NCBI RefSeq assembly: GCF_016919175.1
Contig: NZ_JAFFPU010000028.1
Span: forward strand, 16,579-80,578
DNA: 64,000 nucleotides
Reading direction: 5' to 3'
Source: Leptospira ainlahdjerensis
GTDB taxonomy: Bacteria; Spirochaetota; Leptospiria; Leptospirales; Leptospiraceae
Part shown: positions 40,790-53,511 of the stretch, one piece after another
How the letters are laid out: the number at the start of each line of letters is the position of its first letter
Position numbering within the stretch: the first letter of the stretch is position 1
The notes under the pieces: model-generated
Told to the model about the DNA's origin: nothing
The model's database searches: none
Seen by the model: only the letters and a program-made list of their open reading frames with translations
Position numbers and translations under genes: made by a program

Positions 40790-41275
40790 ATGAACAATAC
40801 AAAGTATATTACAGTCTTTGCAACTTTTTGTTGCATTCTTGTGTTTTCCGCCTGCAATACGCAGGATCCGGTCGCTTATAACAATAAGATCATCGATACG
40901 GTCAACAAAGCAAGCGAAGACTTAGAGGCTATGAACGACGCAATGTCGAAGGAAGATTTTGCGACAGCCGAAACGGTTCGCAAACAATGGGAAGAAAAAC
41001 TGACAAAGGCCCTCGAAGAGCTCAAGTCGACAAAGGAATTCAAAGGAAAGAATGATTTAAAAAATGCAGGAATCGCTTCGATAGAATTGTATCAGAAAAT
41101 CGTAGGATCCGACTACAAAAGCCTGATCGATCTCAGACTCAGTCTTAAAAGCGGAGCCAAAGTCAACGAGACACAAATTGACCAGCTTCTTGAAAACATC
41201 AATCGCAACCTGGAAAAGGCAACGAACGATTTGAATGCGGCTTCGGATCGATTCGGGCAAGAATTCGCAAAATAA
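40790..41275 (+). CDS. Helical putative surface lipoprotein
   Basis: 161 residues. The signal ITVFATFCCILVFSAC places the lipid anchor at Cys22. The mature protein is charged and almost wholly alpha-helical (KASEDLEAMNDAMSKEDFAT, NINRNLEKATNDLNAASDRF) and has no Cys. Size and layout recall the LIC11966 (ErpY-like) lipoprotein of Leptospira, which I remember only roughly, so treat that as a suggestion. It has its own AT-rich upstream region and no operon partner. Probable outer-membrane lipoprotein of unknown role. Confidence 0.75.
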   Translation: MNNTKYITVFATFCCILVFSACNTQDPVAYNNKIIDTVNKASEDLEAMNDAMSKEDFATAETVRKQWEEKLTKALEELKSTKEFKGKNDLKNAGIASIELYQKIVGSDYKSLIDLRLSLKSGAKVNETQIDQLLENINRNLEKATNDLNAASDRFGQEFAK

Positions 41276-41474
41276 ACACATAAACATTTTCTAAAATAAT
41301 AAATCACTTTCTTGTTAAGAGGCCGGATAACGTCAAAAAAGGGGTAAGGAAACAACCCTCGTTATTCCAAATTCCGTTTATTCGGTCTCCTTTTTTACAA
41401 TAATTTATAGACTTATAAATCCGGAGATGTTTCATAGAGATTCAATTCCTATCCGAAAGGAGAATAAGATCTCT

Positions 41475-42205
41475 ATGAAAATAGACAAAATAACCCTTCT
41501 CAAATCCACCGCCAAAGCTTCTTTTACAGGTCTCATCAACATAGCCTTTTTTACTTTGATCGGCATCATTCTAAACTGGATTCTTCTCGCGTTTCTTTTC
41601 CCCGAGATGAAAGCACTTTCTTCCGATTTGGGCGGGCTTCCTATCGCAAGAGCAGGGGGAATCGGCGCGGCGATCGCGCTCGTAGTGATCGTCATCGAAC
41701 TCTGGCCTGTCACCTTAATCGTGTTAGGTTTTGGAATCGTATTTCCGGGACTTCATTTTTTATTCGGGAAAAAATACGCCGTCACAAAATCACTCTACGG
41801 TATGCTTGGAGACAATCGGGGAATCATCAGCGAATATCTTTCGGAACGTTTGGAGGAATCTATCCGCAAAAAGGCGGAAACGGACAATACAAAGGGAAAG
41901 AATTTTTCGATCGCGCAACAAATCCAAAATCTCCCCTACTACTTGACCAAGCTGGAAAGCCTTCCCTTTCCGTTGACGGCCCTTGTTTCCAAGCTCGCTC
42001 AAAAACTAAAAGTAGAAACTCTTCTTAAGGAAATTTCCGCTAAAATTCCCGATTCAGAAAATCCGAATTCGGAAGATCTGCAAAACGCCATAAAAAAAAC
42101 GATCGATTTCGCGATTCTGGAAACAATCACGTCTCCGAGTTTTCAATGGTTCTTTATTTTGAACGGAATTAATGTTGGATTATTTTTGATTTTGAAAATT
42201 TTCAT

Positions 42206-42209
<4 letters not shown>
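41475..42209 (+). CDS. Membrane protein of unknown function
   Basis: The ATG at 41475 is preferred (244 residues, with AAGGAG about 12 bases upstream); an ATG at 41427 is in frame. There are two long hydrophobic regions near the N-terminus (GLINIAFFTLIGIILNWILL and an AIALVVIVIELWPVTLIVLG region), then a polar cytoplasmic stretch with GMLGDNRGIISEYLSERLEE, and a last helix at the C-terminus (FFILNGINVGLFLILKIFI). No catalytic motif is seen. It converges on the NhaC gene with a 4-base overlap of the stop regions. Confidence 0.65.
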
Positions 42210-43620
<1,411 letters not shown>

Positions 43621-43624
<4 letters not shown>

Positions 43625-44622
43625 AAAAAATCCTCCGGTATTGGAGATCGAATTTTTATCTTTCGATTTGTATCCGGATGTATAAAACAAATCGCATATG
43701 CGTGTAATGCCTGTCTTTTCATTCCCAATCTTTCGACGAGATCCGGTTCTTTTCCTTCTATAAATTCCAAAAAAACCTCTTCCTCTTTTCCGTAGAGTTT
43801 GTCGCCGAACAACGGATAACCGAGACCGTAAAGAGTGGCGCGGATCTGATGCATTCTTCCCGTAATCGGCTTGCAAAGAACGTAGGAACTCGCGTTAGAA
43901 TCTTTCTTATCATGGATAAGATCGGATTGAATTTTTCGAAAATAGGTAAAACTGATTTCTTCTTCGGATTCGATTTCCGTTTCCAAAAGTAGTCCCCGTT
44001 TCGAATCGAACTTCTTTTTTTCCAAAGGGGCGAATTTTCTTTTTTTGCGGATCTTAGAATCCGGGTCCGCTTTGAGAATTCCGTAGGCAGTCAATGATTT
44101 CGGAAAAGAATTCCATACTTTTGTAATGTAGAATTTTTGGATATTCCCGGAACTAAAAAGTCCGCTCAATTTAGAGGCGGTCTTCTGATTCTTCGCAAAA
44201 AGAATCACACCCGAAGTTTCCCGATCCAGTCGATGAATCGTATAAAGTTCCCGGAATCTTCCGGATTCCTGCAAAAGAGTGAGAAGGTTTCCCTTTCTAT
44301 AAATTCCTGCGGGATGCACGGGAAGATCCCCCGGTTTATCGACGGCAACGAGCCATTCGTCTTCAAAGATGATTTTGTAATCGGTTCTTACGGGAGGCTC
44401 CGTTTTATTGTCGATTTGATAAACGACTTGATCGCCTTCTTTCAGAATGATGCCCGGTTTTACTTTTTTCCCGGAAAGGAGAATCCTTCCTTCGGAAATT
44501 TCTTTTTGCCAGGCGGTCCGAGAATGATACGTGAACTTTTTAGAAAGAAACTGATCGAGCCTCATCGAAGAATCTTCCGCGCGAATCGTTATCTGCAAAG
44601 ATTCAGCGGCCGCTTCTTCCAT
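43621..44622 (-). CDS. RluA-family pseudouridine synthase with S4 domain
   Basis: 333 residues. An N-terminal S4 RNA-binding domain (residues 14-70: RLDQFLSKKFTYHSRTAWQK, KVKPGIILKEGDQVV) is followed by the catalytic domain with VDKPGDLPVHPAG and HRLDRETSGVILFAK, in which Asp133 is the nucleophile. GRMHQIRATL and GYPLFGDKLYG complete the fold. It isomerises uridines in rRNA (RluC/RluD-like); the exact site cannot be assigned. There is a longer insert than usual between strands (DSKIRKKRKFAPLEKKKFDS). It precedes nhaC with a 4-base overlap. Confidence 0.88.
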
Positions 44623-44657
44623 CTCAACGTTTTGTGAGTTTTCAAATAGGGCCGGAT

Positions 44658-45737
<1,080 letters not shown>

Positions 45738-45844
45738 GATTCTAAAACTACGATTTGAAATCCGTTTTTGGAAAGGATCCTCTAAACTGACGATCGTAAG
45801 TTTGAATATTCGATCGGAAAAGTCGAGTTAGTAAAACGATTTTC

Positions 45845-48127
45845 TCATAGGGGGCCGGAATTTTCTTCGTCAATTTTTTTCCGAAAAAGGAGATCCGTCC
45901 CAATTCCTTTTAAATTTTCCACTCCGGTGACATTCATGGATTGTAATAAATTTTCAGTATATTGCGAAATCAGAAAACGAATTCCGGCGACTCCTCCGCC
46001 AACGGCATAGATCGCCATCGGCCTTCCCACAAGAACCGTGTCGGCTCCGAGCGCGAGCATCTTGAAGACGTCCATTCCGCTTCGAACGCCTCCGTCAACT
46101 GCGATCGGAAACGATTCTCCAACCGCTTTTCGAATTCCGGAAAGAACTCTCGCGGTTCCCGGCATATCATCGAGAACTCTTCCTCCGTGATTGGAAACAA
46201 CTATACAATCAGCACCCGCATCGATCGCGAGTTGAGCGTCTTCGGGTGTCATCACTCCCTTTACAATAAACGGAAGTCTGGTGAGAGCGCGGATCTTTGC
46301 GAGCTTGGAAACGTTTCTTGTCACCGAGGAAATATTTTTCATCGCCATCGTTTTGAAATTAACCGCGTCCACGTCCATCCCGATCGCGAAAAGCCCGGCG
46401 TTTTCCGATTCTTGAAAACGTTCTTTTAAAAGACCTTCGTCCTCTCTCGGTTTGCAGATAAGAATCGCGTCCGCCTTTGTCTTACGAATCGCTTCGAGCA
46501 TGATCCGATATTTATCCGGGCTTGCACCGTCGCCTAACCACGCCAAGGTGCCCGCGGATTGACAACCTTCCAAAAGAGTCGCGGCGAACGTGAATTCGTC
46601 CATGGCCCCGTTCATGTTTGTGACGGCTCCGGTCATCGGCGCGGCCATCATCGGAGTTTTTAATTTTTTGCCTAAGAATGTCGTCTCGACGTTCGCGTTC
46701 GTATGTTCCCGAATATAACGAGGAAGAATGGAATATTCCTGAAGAGCCGCGACGTTGTCCTGAAACGTAAGCATTCTTCCCAAACCACCCATTCCGGGAA
46801 CTCCCGAAGCGCAATCGGTTCCGTCGCAGACCTTACAAACCCAGCATACATCTTTTCCAAAACGAATTCTTGCGTTTTGCTGGATTTCCTTTTCGGATAT
46901 GGAATAGAGTTCGTCGCAGGTAAAACGAATCGTGTTTTTGACTTTTTCAAAAATCGATTCCGCGTTTTGTAGAGTGTCCGCGCTGATGATGACGTGTCCG
47001 GTCTTTTCGATGTTATTCGTTGGCTCTTGGATGATGTCTCCGATCTTATTCATGAAGAAGAGATCGTTGACTCCTTCGATTTTACGCGCGTCTTCGAGTC
47101 CGTCAATGGCGAGTAACTTTCCTCTCGGAGCTAAAAGACAACGTTCGATGGAAACTCTCTCGACCGTAGGCGTGAGATTGTCCGGTTCTTCTCCGAGCGC
47201 GATAAGAATGGCCGCGCGATTTAAGTTGATCCCCGAAGAAAGAGGGAATGTAAACGCGGACATAAAACCGCCGGAAAGTCTTGCCGCTATCTCACCCACT
47301 TTTACTCCGTCCGGTGTGACCTTGATGTCTCCTTTACCGGCGCCGAGCGTGATCCCGAGGGCCTTCATACTTCGAAACATCACGTCTTCCACTTCTTTTA
47401 AAACGGAAGGACTCAAAGCGGAAGGCATGTTGTGCCCCATCTCGATAAAAAACGGTTCTCTTTCGATGATTCGATCGGCGATTCCCGTGATCACGAAATT
47501 TCCGTTCCAAGTCAGAGCGTCTACGGAGACCTCCGGACCAGGCATATATTCTTCGAGAATCATCTCTCCTGTGGGAGAATATTTTTTTGCGTGTTTGAAG
47601 GCGGCTTGTAATTCTTCTCTGTTCTCGACCTTGATCACGCCCCTGGCGCCCATATTGTCAGCGGGTTTCATCACAAGAGGAAATTTCAAAAATTCTAATG
47701 CGTCTCTCGTATCGGCTATGCTCCAGACGGGAGCGAAACCTGGCAGTGGAATGCCCGCTTTTTTCAGACGCTCACGCATCTTGACCTTGTTGGAAGCGGC
47801 TTCCGCGTCCACATAACGAATACCGGGAAGATCGAGTGCGTTTGCGACGGCTGCGACCGTCATACTCGCGTCGGTTCCCGCAGTGATGACTCCATCAATC
47901 TTGATCTTGGTCGCAAGTTTTTTGGATTCTCGCACCATACCTTCTATGTCTTTCGTGCTCATCACCATCGGAATATCGCAGATCTTCATTCCCGGAGCGT
48001 CTCCGTTCATGTCGGCGACTACGGTGGTGAGTTTCATCATTCTCGCGGTTTGGATGATAGGAACCTGAAGAAGTCCCCCACCCACGATCATTATGGTTTT
48101 CCCGGTGATTTTGTGATTCACTGACAA
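45845..48127 (-). CDS. Fusion of an ATP-grasp ligase and an FMN-dependent alpha-hydroxy-acid dehydrogenase
   Basis: I chose a TTG at 48127 (AGGA 9 bases upstream, 16 bp after mnmA; 760 residues); the open frame extends to 48217 but would overlap mnmA by 74 bp. Residues 10-400 are an ATP-grasp ligase: MIVGGGLLQVPIIQTARMM, KFPLVMKPADNMGARGV, EMILEEYMPGPEVSVD and EIAARLSGGFMS. Residues 425-445 hold CWVCKVCDGTDCASGVPGMG with four Cys (428, 431, 434, 439). Residues 445-750 are an FMN-dehydrogenase barrel: FIVKGVMTPEDA, VVSNHGGRVLDDMPG with the catalytic His647 and Arg650, then AVDGGVRSGMDVFKMLALGA. It may ligate a carboxylic acid and oxidise a 2-hydroxy acid in one pathway. Both active sites look intact. 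Substrates unknown. Confidence 0.85.
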   Translation of the reverse strand: MSVNHKITGKTIMIVGGGLLQVPIIQTARMMKLTTVVADMNGDAPGMKICDIPMVMSTKDIEGMVRESKKLATKIKIDGVITAGTDASMTVAAVANALDLPGIRYVDAEAASNKVKMRERLKKAGIPLPGFAPVWSIADTRDALEFLKFPLVMKPADNMGARGVIKVENREELQAAFKHAKKYSPTGEMILEEYMPGPEVSVDALTWNGNFVITGIADRIIEREPFFIEMGHNMPSALSPSVLKEVEDVMFRSMKALGITLGAGKGDIKVTPDGVKVGEIAARLSGGFMSAFTFPLSSGINLNRAAILIALGEEPDNLTPTVERVSIERCLLAPRGKLLAIDGLEDARKIEGVNDLFFMNKIGDIIQEPTNNIEKTGHVIISADTLQNAESIFEKVKNTIRFTCDELYSISEKEIQQNARIRFGKDVCWVCKVCDGTDCASGVPGMGGLGRMLTFQDNVAALQEYSILPRYIREHTNANVETTFLGKKLKTPMMAAPMTGAVTNMNGAMDEFTFAATLLEGCQSAGTLAWLGDGASPDKYRIMLEAIRKTKADAILICKPREDEGLLKERFQESENAGLFAIGMDVDAVNFKTMAMKNISSVTRNVSKLAKIRALTRLPFIVKGVMTPEDAQLAIDAGADCIVVSNHGGRVLDDMPGTARVLSGIRKAVGESFPIAVDGGVRSGMDVFKMLALGADTVLVGRPMAIYAVGGGVAGIRFLISQYTENLLQSMNVTGVENLKGIGTDLLFRKKIDEENSGPL

Positions 48128-48143
48128 AAAAGAAAGTCCTGCT

Positions 48144-49277
48144 TTAATTCTGAAGGGCCACTGCCGGAGCGGTTTCTCGGATTTGCATTTCGATACTTCC
48201 CTTCCGGATAATTCCACCTAACAAAAGGTAGTCGGAATCGACCGGATAGAATACCGCGGATTGTCCGGGGGTAACACCTCTTACGTCTTCGAGAGGTTCG
48301 ACGACGAGATCCTCTCCGCGTTTTGTAATCGTACAGCGGATCGGCGAATGTCTGTAACGGACCTGCACTCTGCATTCCAAGGATTCCCCTTCCGAAAGAG
48401 GAGCCAAACCTTGGTAGTTATAATCGATTACGGAGAAGGAACCCGTGTAGGTTTCATTCTCTTCTCCTAATATTACGGATCCATCATCTTCGATCGCGAT
48501 GACATACAACGGATTTTTCCATGCGATCCCGAGTCCCTTTCTCTGACCGATCGTAAAGTTTTCTCTTCCCTTGTGTTTGCCGATGATTCTTCCGTCCCTG
48601 AGTTTGAAAAAACCGGGAGTAAATTCCACGTTTTTCTTTTCTAAGAATTTTCTATAATCGTTCTCGGGGATAAAACAAATCTCTTGCGACTCCGCTTTCT
48701 CGGCGACGGGAAGTCCCATTCTTCTTGCGATTTCTCTGACTTCGGGTTTTGTCATTTCCCCCAAAGGAAAGATTACGTTTTTGAGATTCTCCTGAGAGAG
48801 TCCGTATAAATAATAAGCCTGATTTTTGCCCATGTCGAGACCGTTTGCGATCGCGTAACGATCTCCGTTCTGTGCGATCCGAGCGTAGTGGCCCGTCGCG
48901 ATCTTGTCGATTCCAAGGGCTTTTGCTTTTTCAAAGAGCGCGCCGAACTTGACGAAGGTATTACATTCCACACAAGGGTTCGGAGTTTTTCCGTGTTGAT
49001 AGTCGTCTATAAAACGATCGATGACTTTCTCTTGAAAGACCTTTTCCATCTTCACGACGTAGAACGGAATTTTGAGCGAAAGACCAACGTCTCTCGCGTC
49101 CCGAATGTCTTCGGGAGAACAACAGGATTTTTTAGTGGTGTCGCAAGCCGGCGCTTCGTATTCCCAGGTTCGGAGATTGACTCCGATGACTTCGTAGCCT
49201 TCTTCCATAAGAAGTCCCGCGGTTACGGCGCTGTCCACTCCGCCGCTCATGGCTACTATGATTTTACCCTTGCTCAT
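48144..49277 (-). CDS. mnmA: tRNA 2-thiouridine(34) synthase MnmA
   Basis: 377 residues. The PP-loop SGGVDSAV at residues 11-18 binds ATP. Cys102 in KTPNPCVECN and Cys201 in ESQEICFIPEND are the two catalytic Cys that receive and transfer sulfur to U34 of tRNAs for Lys, Glu and Gln. The C-terminal barrel domains (FTIGQRKGLGIAWKNPLYVI, RGVTPGQSAVFY) are present and the length is usual. It starts 1 bp after the retropepsin-like gene and ends 16 bp before the ATP-grasp fusion, so it is in the middle of an operon. Confidence 0.95.
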   Translation of the reverse strand: MSKGKIIVAMSGGVDSAVTAGLLMEEGYEVIGVNLRTWEYEAPACDTTKKSCCSPEDIRDARDVGLSLKIPFYVVKMEKVFQEKVIDRFIDDYQHGKTPNPCVECNTFVKFGALFEKAKALGIDKIATGHYARIAQNGDRYAIANGLDMGKNQAYYLYGLSQENLKNVIFPLGEMTKPEVREIARRMGLPVAEKAESQEICFIPENDYRKFLEKKNVEFTPGFFKLRDGRIIGKHKGRENFTIGQRKGLGIAWKNPLYVIAIEDDGSVILGEENETYTGSFSVIDYNYQGLAPLSEGESLECRVQVRYRHSPIRCTITKRGEDLVVEPLEDVRGVTPGQSAVFYPVDSDYLLLGGIIRKGSIEMQIRETAPAVALQN

Positions 49278-49278
49278 C

Positions 49279-50238
49279 TTACTTCCCGCCGTCTTTCCCT
49301 ACTATACCTATAAGACTCCGTTTCATGTCCAAGAGAATTCTATGCTCGTTCAACCAGTTTACGCCGAGAATTCCCTGGATCCGAACTCCGGTCGAAACCC
49401 CGGCGAAATCGACCGGAAGCCCCGAAGGTAGAATTTCGAGATCGTTTACACAATTGGACGTCATGAGAATACAAAGTTTACGAACAAAACGCGTTCTCAC
49501 GTTCAAAACCTTTCCTTGGAAGTTGAGAATCTGAACGGGACGACTCGAGGAAGTCTCTTCCACAAAACCGGGGATCACATTTGGCAATTCCAAAAGACTC
49601 AAGTCTGCGCCCGTGTCCATGAGAAGGAGCGCTTTGTCCTGGGTTCCATATTCGATTTCTAAAACCGGATGTCCGGAAAAAAATCGGAGCGGTTCCGTAT
49701 TCTGAGCCAAACCCGGAAAGGGAGAAAGCATGGCCTCGGTAAATTCTCCACCTGCGCTTTCTAAAAAACGGATCTGAGTCGGATATTCTAAGATTAGAAT
49801 TTTCTCATAGAGTGCGTCCATGCCGATGATTCCGTCGAGTTCAAGATTCCCGGAAAAGGTATGAGAAAGTACGGTAAGATTCTTAAAGATGGACTGGGTT
49901 TTGGAAAAAAGTTGAATGGTTCTTACTTTTCGGTAAGAATCGTCTTTTCCTCCGGGATAGGTCACCGCGATTCTTCGTTTGGAATCCTGTTCTGAGAAAA
50001 ACTTCTCATCCAAAAAGGAGAATCGAGAACCTGTATCCACTAAAAACCGAAGCGGCTTTTCCTCGGGGCTCAAGGAAAGTTGTATAAAGCGAAAACCGTG
50101 TTTTTCAAAAAAGGGAAGAATGACTTCGACTCCCCCGGAAACTACATTGACTTGTGTTTTCGAGGGAAGAAGGGAGCAGGAAAGAAATGCAAAAAGAAAA
50201 AGTGTAAGGAAAAACCTCAGATCAATTTTTTGATACAT
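49279..50238 (-). CDS. Two-lobed retropepsin-like aspartic protease lipoprotein
   Basis: The ATG at 50238 gives 319 residues and a lipoprotein signal (RFFLTLFLFAFLSC, anchor Cys21); an ATG at 50253 is possible. Two retropepsin-like lobes follow. Lobe 1 has FLVDTGSRFSFL (DTG 68-70) and DGIIGMDAL; lobe 2 has LLMDTGADLSLLE (DTG 208-210) and GILGVNWL. Each lobe thus has the catalytic Asp loop and the hydrophobic-hydrophobic-Gly motif, so a single chain could form a pepsin-like active site. It is predicted to be membrane-anchored in the periplasm. Peptidase activity and target are inferred. It lies within a compact operon before mnmA. Confidence 0.8.
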   Translation of the reverse strand: MYQKIDLRFFLTLFLFAFLSCSLLPSKTQVNVVSGGVEVILPFFEKHGFRFIQLSLSPEEKPLRFLVDTGSRFSFLDEKFFSEQDSKRRIAVTYPGGKDDSYRKVRTIQLFSKTQSIFKNLTVLSHTFSGNLELDGIIGMDALYEKILILEYPTQIRFLESAGGEFTEAMLSPFPGLAQNTEPLRFFSGHPVLEIEYGTQDKALLLMDTGADLSLLELPNVIPGFVEETSSSRPVQILNFQGKVLNVRTRFVRKLCILMTSNCVNDLEILPSGLPVDFAGVSTGVRIQGILGVNWLNEHRILLDMKRSLIGIVGKDGGK

Positions 50239-50447
50239 TTCTGATTGGAACATCGTGTGTAGTCTATCACGCAGTCCCTGTATTGAATGCCTGTCACCGG
50301 GTCCGCTGGTTTGTATTCTATAAAACACGAATACGGAGAAAAATCAAATTTTTCTTTCCCGAGCGCTCGGTCTTGGATCCGTTTTGTGAGTTCTCTTTCT
50401 TCGATTTGAGTCAGAGGAACTTGGTACAGCAGGAGATTCTTTTCCAT
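50217..50447 (-). CDS. Small Cys-containing protein
   Basis: 76 residues, beginning MEKNLLLYQVPLTQIEEREL and ending YTRCSNQKCIKKLI, with four Cys (YSC, RDC, TRC, QKC) in the second half. There is no signal peptide or membrane helix. The four Cys could bind a metal, but the spacing is not a classic knuckle. It lies 42 bp after the diguanylate cyclase gene and overlaps the start of the retropepsin gene by 22 bp, which fits operon packing. There is no good ribosome site, so I keep it as probable only. Confidence 0.55.
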   Translation of the reverse strand: MEKNLLLYQVPLTQIEERELTKRIQDRALGKEKFDFSPYSCFIEYKPADPVTGIQYRDCVIDYTRCSNQKCIKKLI

Positions 50448-50489
50448 GCTGTACTGATCGGCAAATTCCGAAAAAAGAAAAAGGTTTTC

Positions 50490-51548
<1,059 letters not shown>

Positions 51549-51707
51549 ACGGGTGGTTCTCCGGTGCTATAGATACGAAAGGAGCCTTTTCCAATTTATT
51601 GCCGAAATTTTGAACGGCTTTCTTTTTCATTCGAAACGAATCTCTTATACCAAAGGATATAAGATCTAATTTTTCTTTAAAAATCAATTCTTTTTGTCGA
51701 TTTATTC

Positions 51708-51735
51708 TTGCTTTCGAGGGTTCAGCACAAATACT
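51708..51735 (+). promoter_or_regulatory. Candidate promoter of the initiator tRNA
   Basis: TTGCTT (51708-51713), 16-17 bases, then AATACT (51730-51735) gives a reasonable sigma70-type pair, with transcription starting just before the tRNA at 51749. Confidence 0.4.
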
Positions 51736-51744
51736 GACCTACAT

Positions 51745-51825
<81 letters not shown>

Positions 51826-52065
51826 TTTAACCCTTCCCTCTTTCTTTTCAAGATAAATTTTCCCTTTTTCCTGTCTTGTTTTCAAATATAACTGAATCCC
51901 GGGATTAGTTTGCATCCTTTTTCCAAAAACGAAGGTGAATATTTACTCGCACTCTTACGTTAGTCTCTTCTTGGTATTGGAACTAACCAGAAAGAACTAT
52001 GATTCTCCCTTCCTAAGAAGGTTTTCAGAAGGAGCGAGGGTTTCCATTGAATTTCCCATTTCGCA

Positions 52066-52839
52066 TTAATTTCCAAGTTCTTGGGACCGTTTGGCTGCGG
52101 CTTTCACCGCTTCGAGCACTGCGTGGGTAAATCCGTGTTTTTCAAGCTCCGCAAGTCCGGCGATCGTGGTTCCTCCGGGAGAGGTCACTTTATTCTTCCA
52201 AACTTCCGGATGGGTTTGTGGATCTTTTTTTCTTTCTTTACGAAGAAGTTCGGCGGAACCGATGACTGTCTGTATGCTCAAATCCAAGGCTTCTTGATAA
52301 CCGAGGCCGGAAAGTACCCCTCCTTCTGCGAGAGCTTGGATGAATTTAAAAACATAAGCGGGTCCCGACCCGGAAAGTCCGGTCACGGCGTCCATCAAAG
52401 ACTCGGAACTTAAGGGTAAAGAATGTCCGAGGGATTGGAAAATTTCCTCTACGGTTTCGTAGAGTTCGTCGTCTCCGTAGTAACCGATTGCAGATTCTCC
52501 AACAAGAAGCGGAAGGTTCGGCATGATTCGAACAACTTTGGATCCGGAAGGAAGAGAGTTTCGAATCGTTTGTGTGCTGATTCCCGCCGCAACCGAGAGA
52601 ATCATTTTTTGAGAAGGGACTCGTTTTAAGAGTTCGACTACCTTTCCCGGTTTTACACATACGACGATCAGATCCGCTTGGGAAGAAAATTCTTCCCAAG
52701 AAGAAACGAGCTCTATCTTTTTATTCGAGGTCATGTAGGGATCGTATCCAAGAACCTGTGTCGGATAACGTTTCTTCAGAGAGAGATAGATCGCTCCTCC
52801 CATATTTCCACAACCTGCGACTCCAATCGTATGTTTCAT
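52066..52839 (-). CDS. proC: Pyrroline-5-carboxylate reductase
   Basis: The ATG at 52839 has AGGA 7 bases upstream and gives 257 residues. The Rossmann start is IGVAGCGNMGGAIYLSLKKR, followed by VVCVKPGKV, MPNLPLLVGESAIGYY and the conserved MDAVTGLSGSGPAYVFKFIQ with TSPGGTTIAGLAELEKHGF. It catalyses the last step of proline synthesis, reducing pyrroline-5-carboxylate with NAD(P)H. It is the last gene of a three-gene operon, 2 bp after the YggS-type gene, the classical proC neighbour. Confidence 0.95.
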   Translation of the reverse strand: MKHTIGVAGCGNMGGAIYLSLKKRYPTQVLGYDPYMTSNKKIELVSSWEEFSSQADLIVVCVKPGKVVELLKRVPSQKMILSVAAGISTQTIRNSLPSGSKVVRIMPNLPLLVGESAIGYYGDDELYETVEEIFQSLGHSLPLSSESLMDAVTGLSGSGPAYVFKFIQALAEGGVLSGLGYQEALDLSIQTVIGSAELLRKERKKDPQTHPEVWKNKVTSPGGTTIAGLAELEKHGFTHAVLEAVKAAAKRSQELGN

Positions 52840-52841
52840 GA

Positions 52842-53510
52842 TCAATTCCTTTCTCCAAAGATGGCGCTTCCGATTCTTACAAAGTCGCTTCCCTCTTCGA
52901 TCGCGATTCTAAAATCTCCGGACATTCCCATCGATAATTTTCCTTCGGGGTAATATTCGTTTCGGATGTTTGCGAGTTCTCGAAAAACTTCCCTCGTTTT
53001 GTTGGGTTCTCCGTCAGAAGGTCCCATCACCATCATCCCTTCGAGTTTACAAAACTCGTTGGAAAGAGTTTCCTTTTTGGAAAGAATTTCGAGCAGTTCT
53101 TTTTTGGCGAATCCGTGTTTGCTTTTTTCGTCCGTGAGATTGGCCTGTAAAAAGTAGCGTATTTTTTTTTGTTCTTTTTGCGCTCGATTCAAAAGTTCCT
53201 CCGCGGTTCCGAGACTACCGACTCCGTGCGCATACGAATAACCTAAGAATAGTTTTCGAAGAGTTCCGCTCTGGACCGGTCCGATATGATGCAGAACCAA
53301 TGGAGAATTTTTTTCCTTCAACCATTCTTCAAACTTTTCCAATCCTTCTTGGATTCGATTTTCACCGAAATGAAAAACTCCTCCGTTTACCGCTTCTCGA
53401 ACGGCTTCCAAAGTTTGAAACTTGGAGACCGCGATGAGTGTGGGAGGTTTCTCCGGTCTTAGCCTTGTGAGTTCTTCTTGGATTTGAAGATAACGTTCTC
53501 GAATCCCCAT
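52842..53510 (-). CDS. YggS/PLPBP family pyridoxal-phosphate homeostasis protein
   Basis: 222 residues. The PLP Lys is Lys30 in LIAVSKFQTLEAVREAV; GVFHFGENRIQEGLEKF, HHIGPVQSGTLRKL, LSMGMSGDFRIAIEEGSDFVRIG and the C-terminal IFGERN are all typical. It binds PLP without enzymatic turnover and buffers its level in the cytoplasm. It lies directly before proC, as in many bacteria, and 1 bp after the membrane-linked coiled-coil gene. Confidence 0.95.
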   Translation of the reverse strand: MGIRERYLQIQEELTRLRPEKPPTLIAVSKFQTLEAVREAVNGGVFHFGENRIQEGLEKFEEWLKEKNSPLVLHHIGPVQSGTLRKLFLGYSYAHGVGSLGTAEELLNRAQKEQKKIRYFLQANLTDEKSKHGFAKKELLEILSKKETLSNEFCKLEGMMVMGPSDGEPNKTREVFRELANIRNEYYPEGKLSMGMSGDFRIAIEEGSDFVRIGSAIFGERN

Positions 53511-53511
53511 A

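Noticed and set aside
43625..43876. N-terminal extension of NhaC
   Set aside because: The extension is the out-of-frame reading of the pseudouridine synthase gene; the ATG at 43624 has GGAGG upstream and gives the normal family length.
46932..47816. 294-residue plus-strand ORF
   Set aside because: It is antisense to the ATP-grasp half of the fusion gene, whose motifs are unmistakable.
48128..48217. Longer N-terminus of the ATP-grasp fusion
   Set aside because: It would overlap the 3' end of mnmA by 74 bp and shows no ligase-like sequence before the TTG at 48127.
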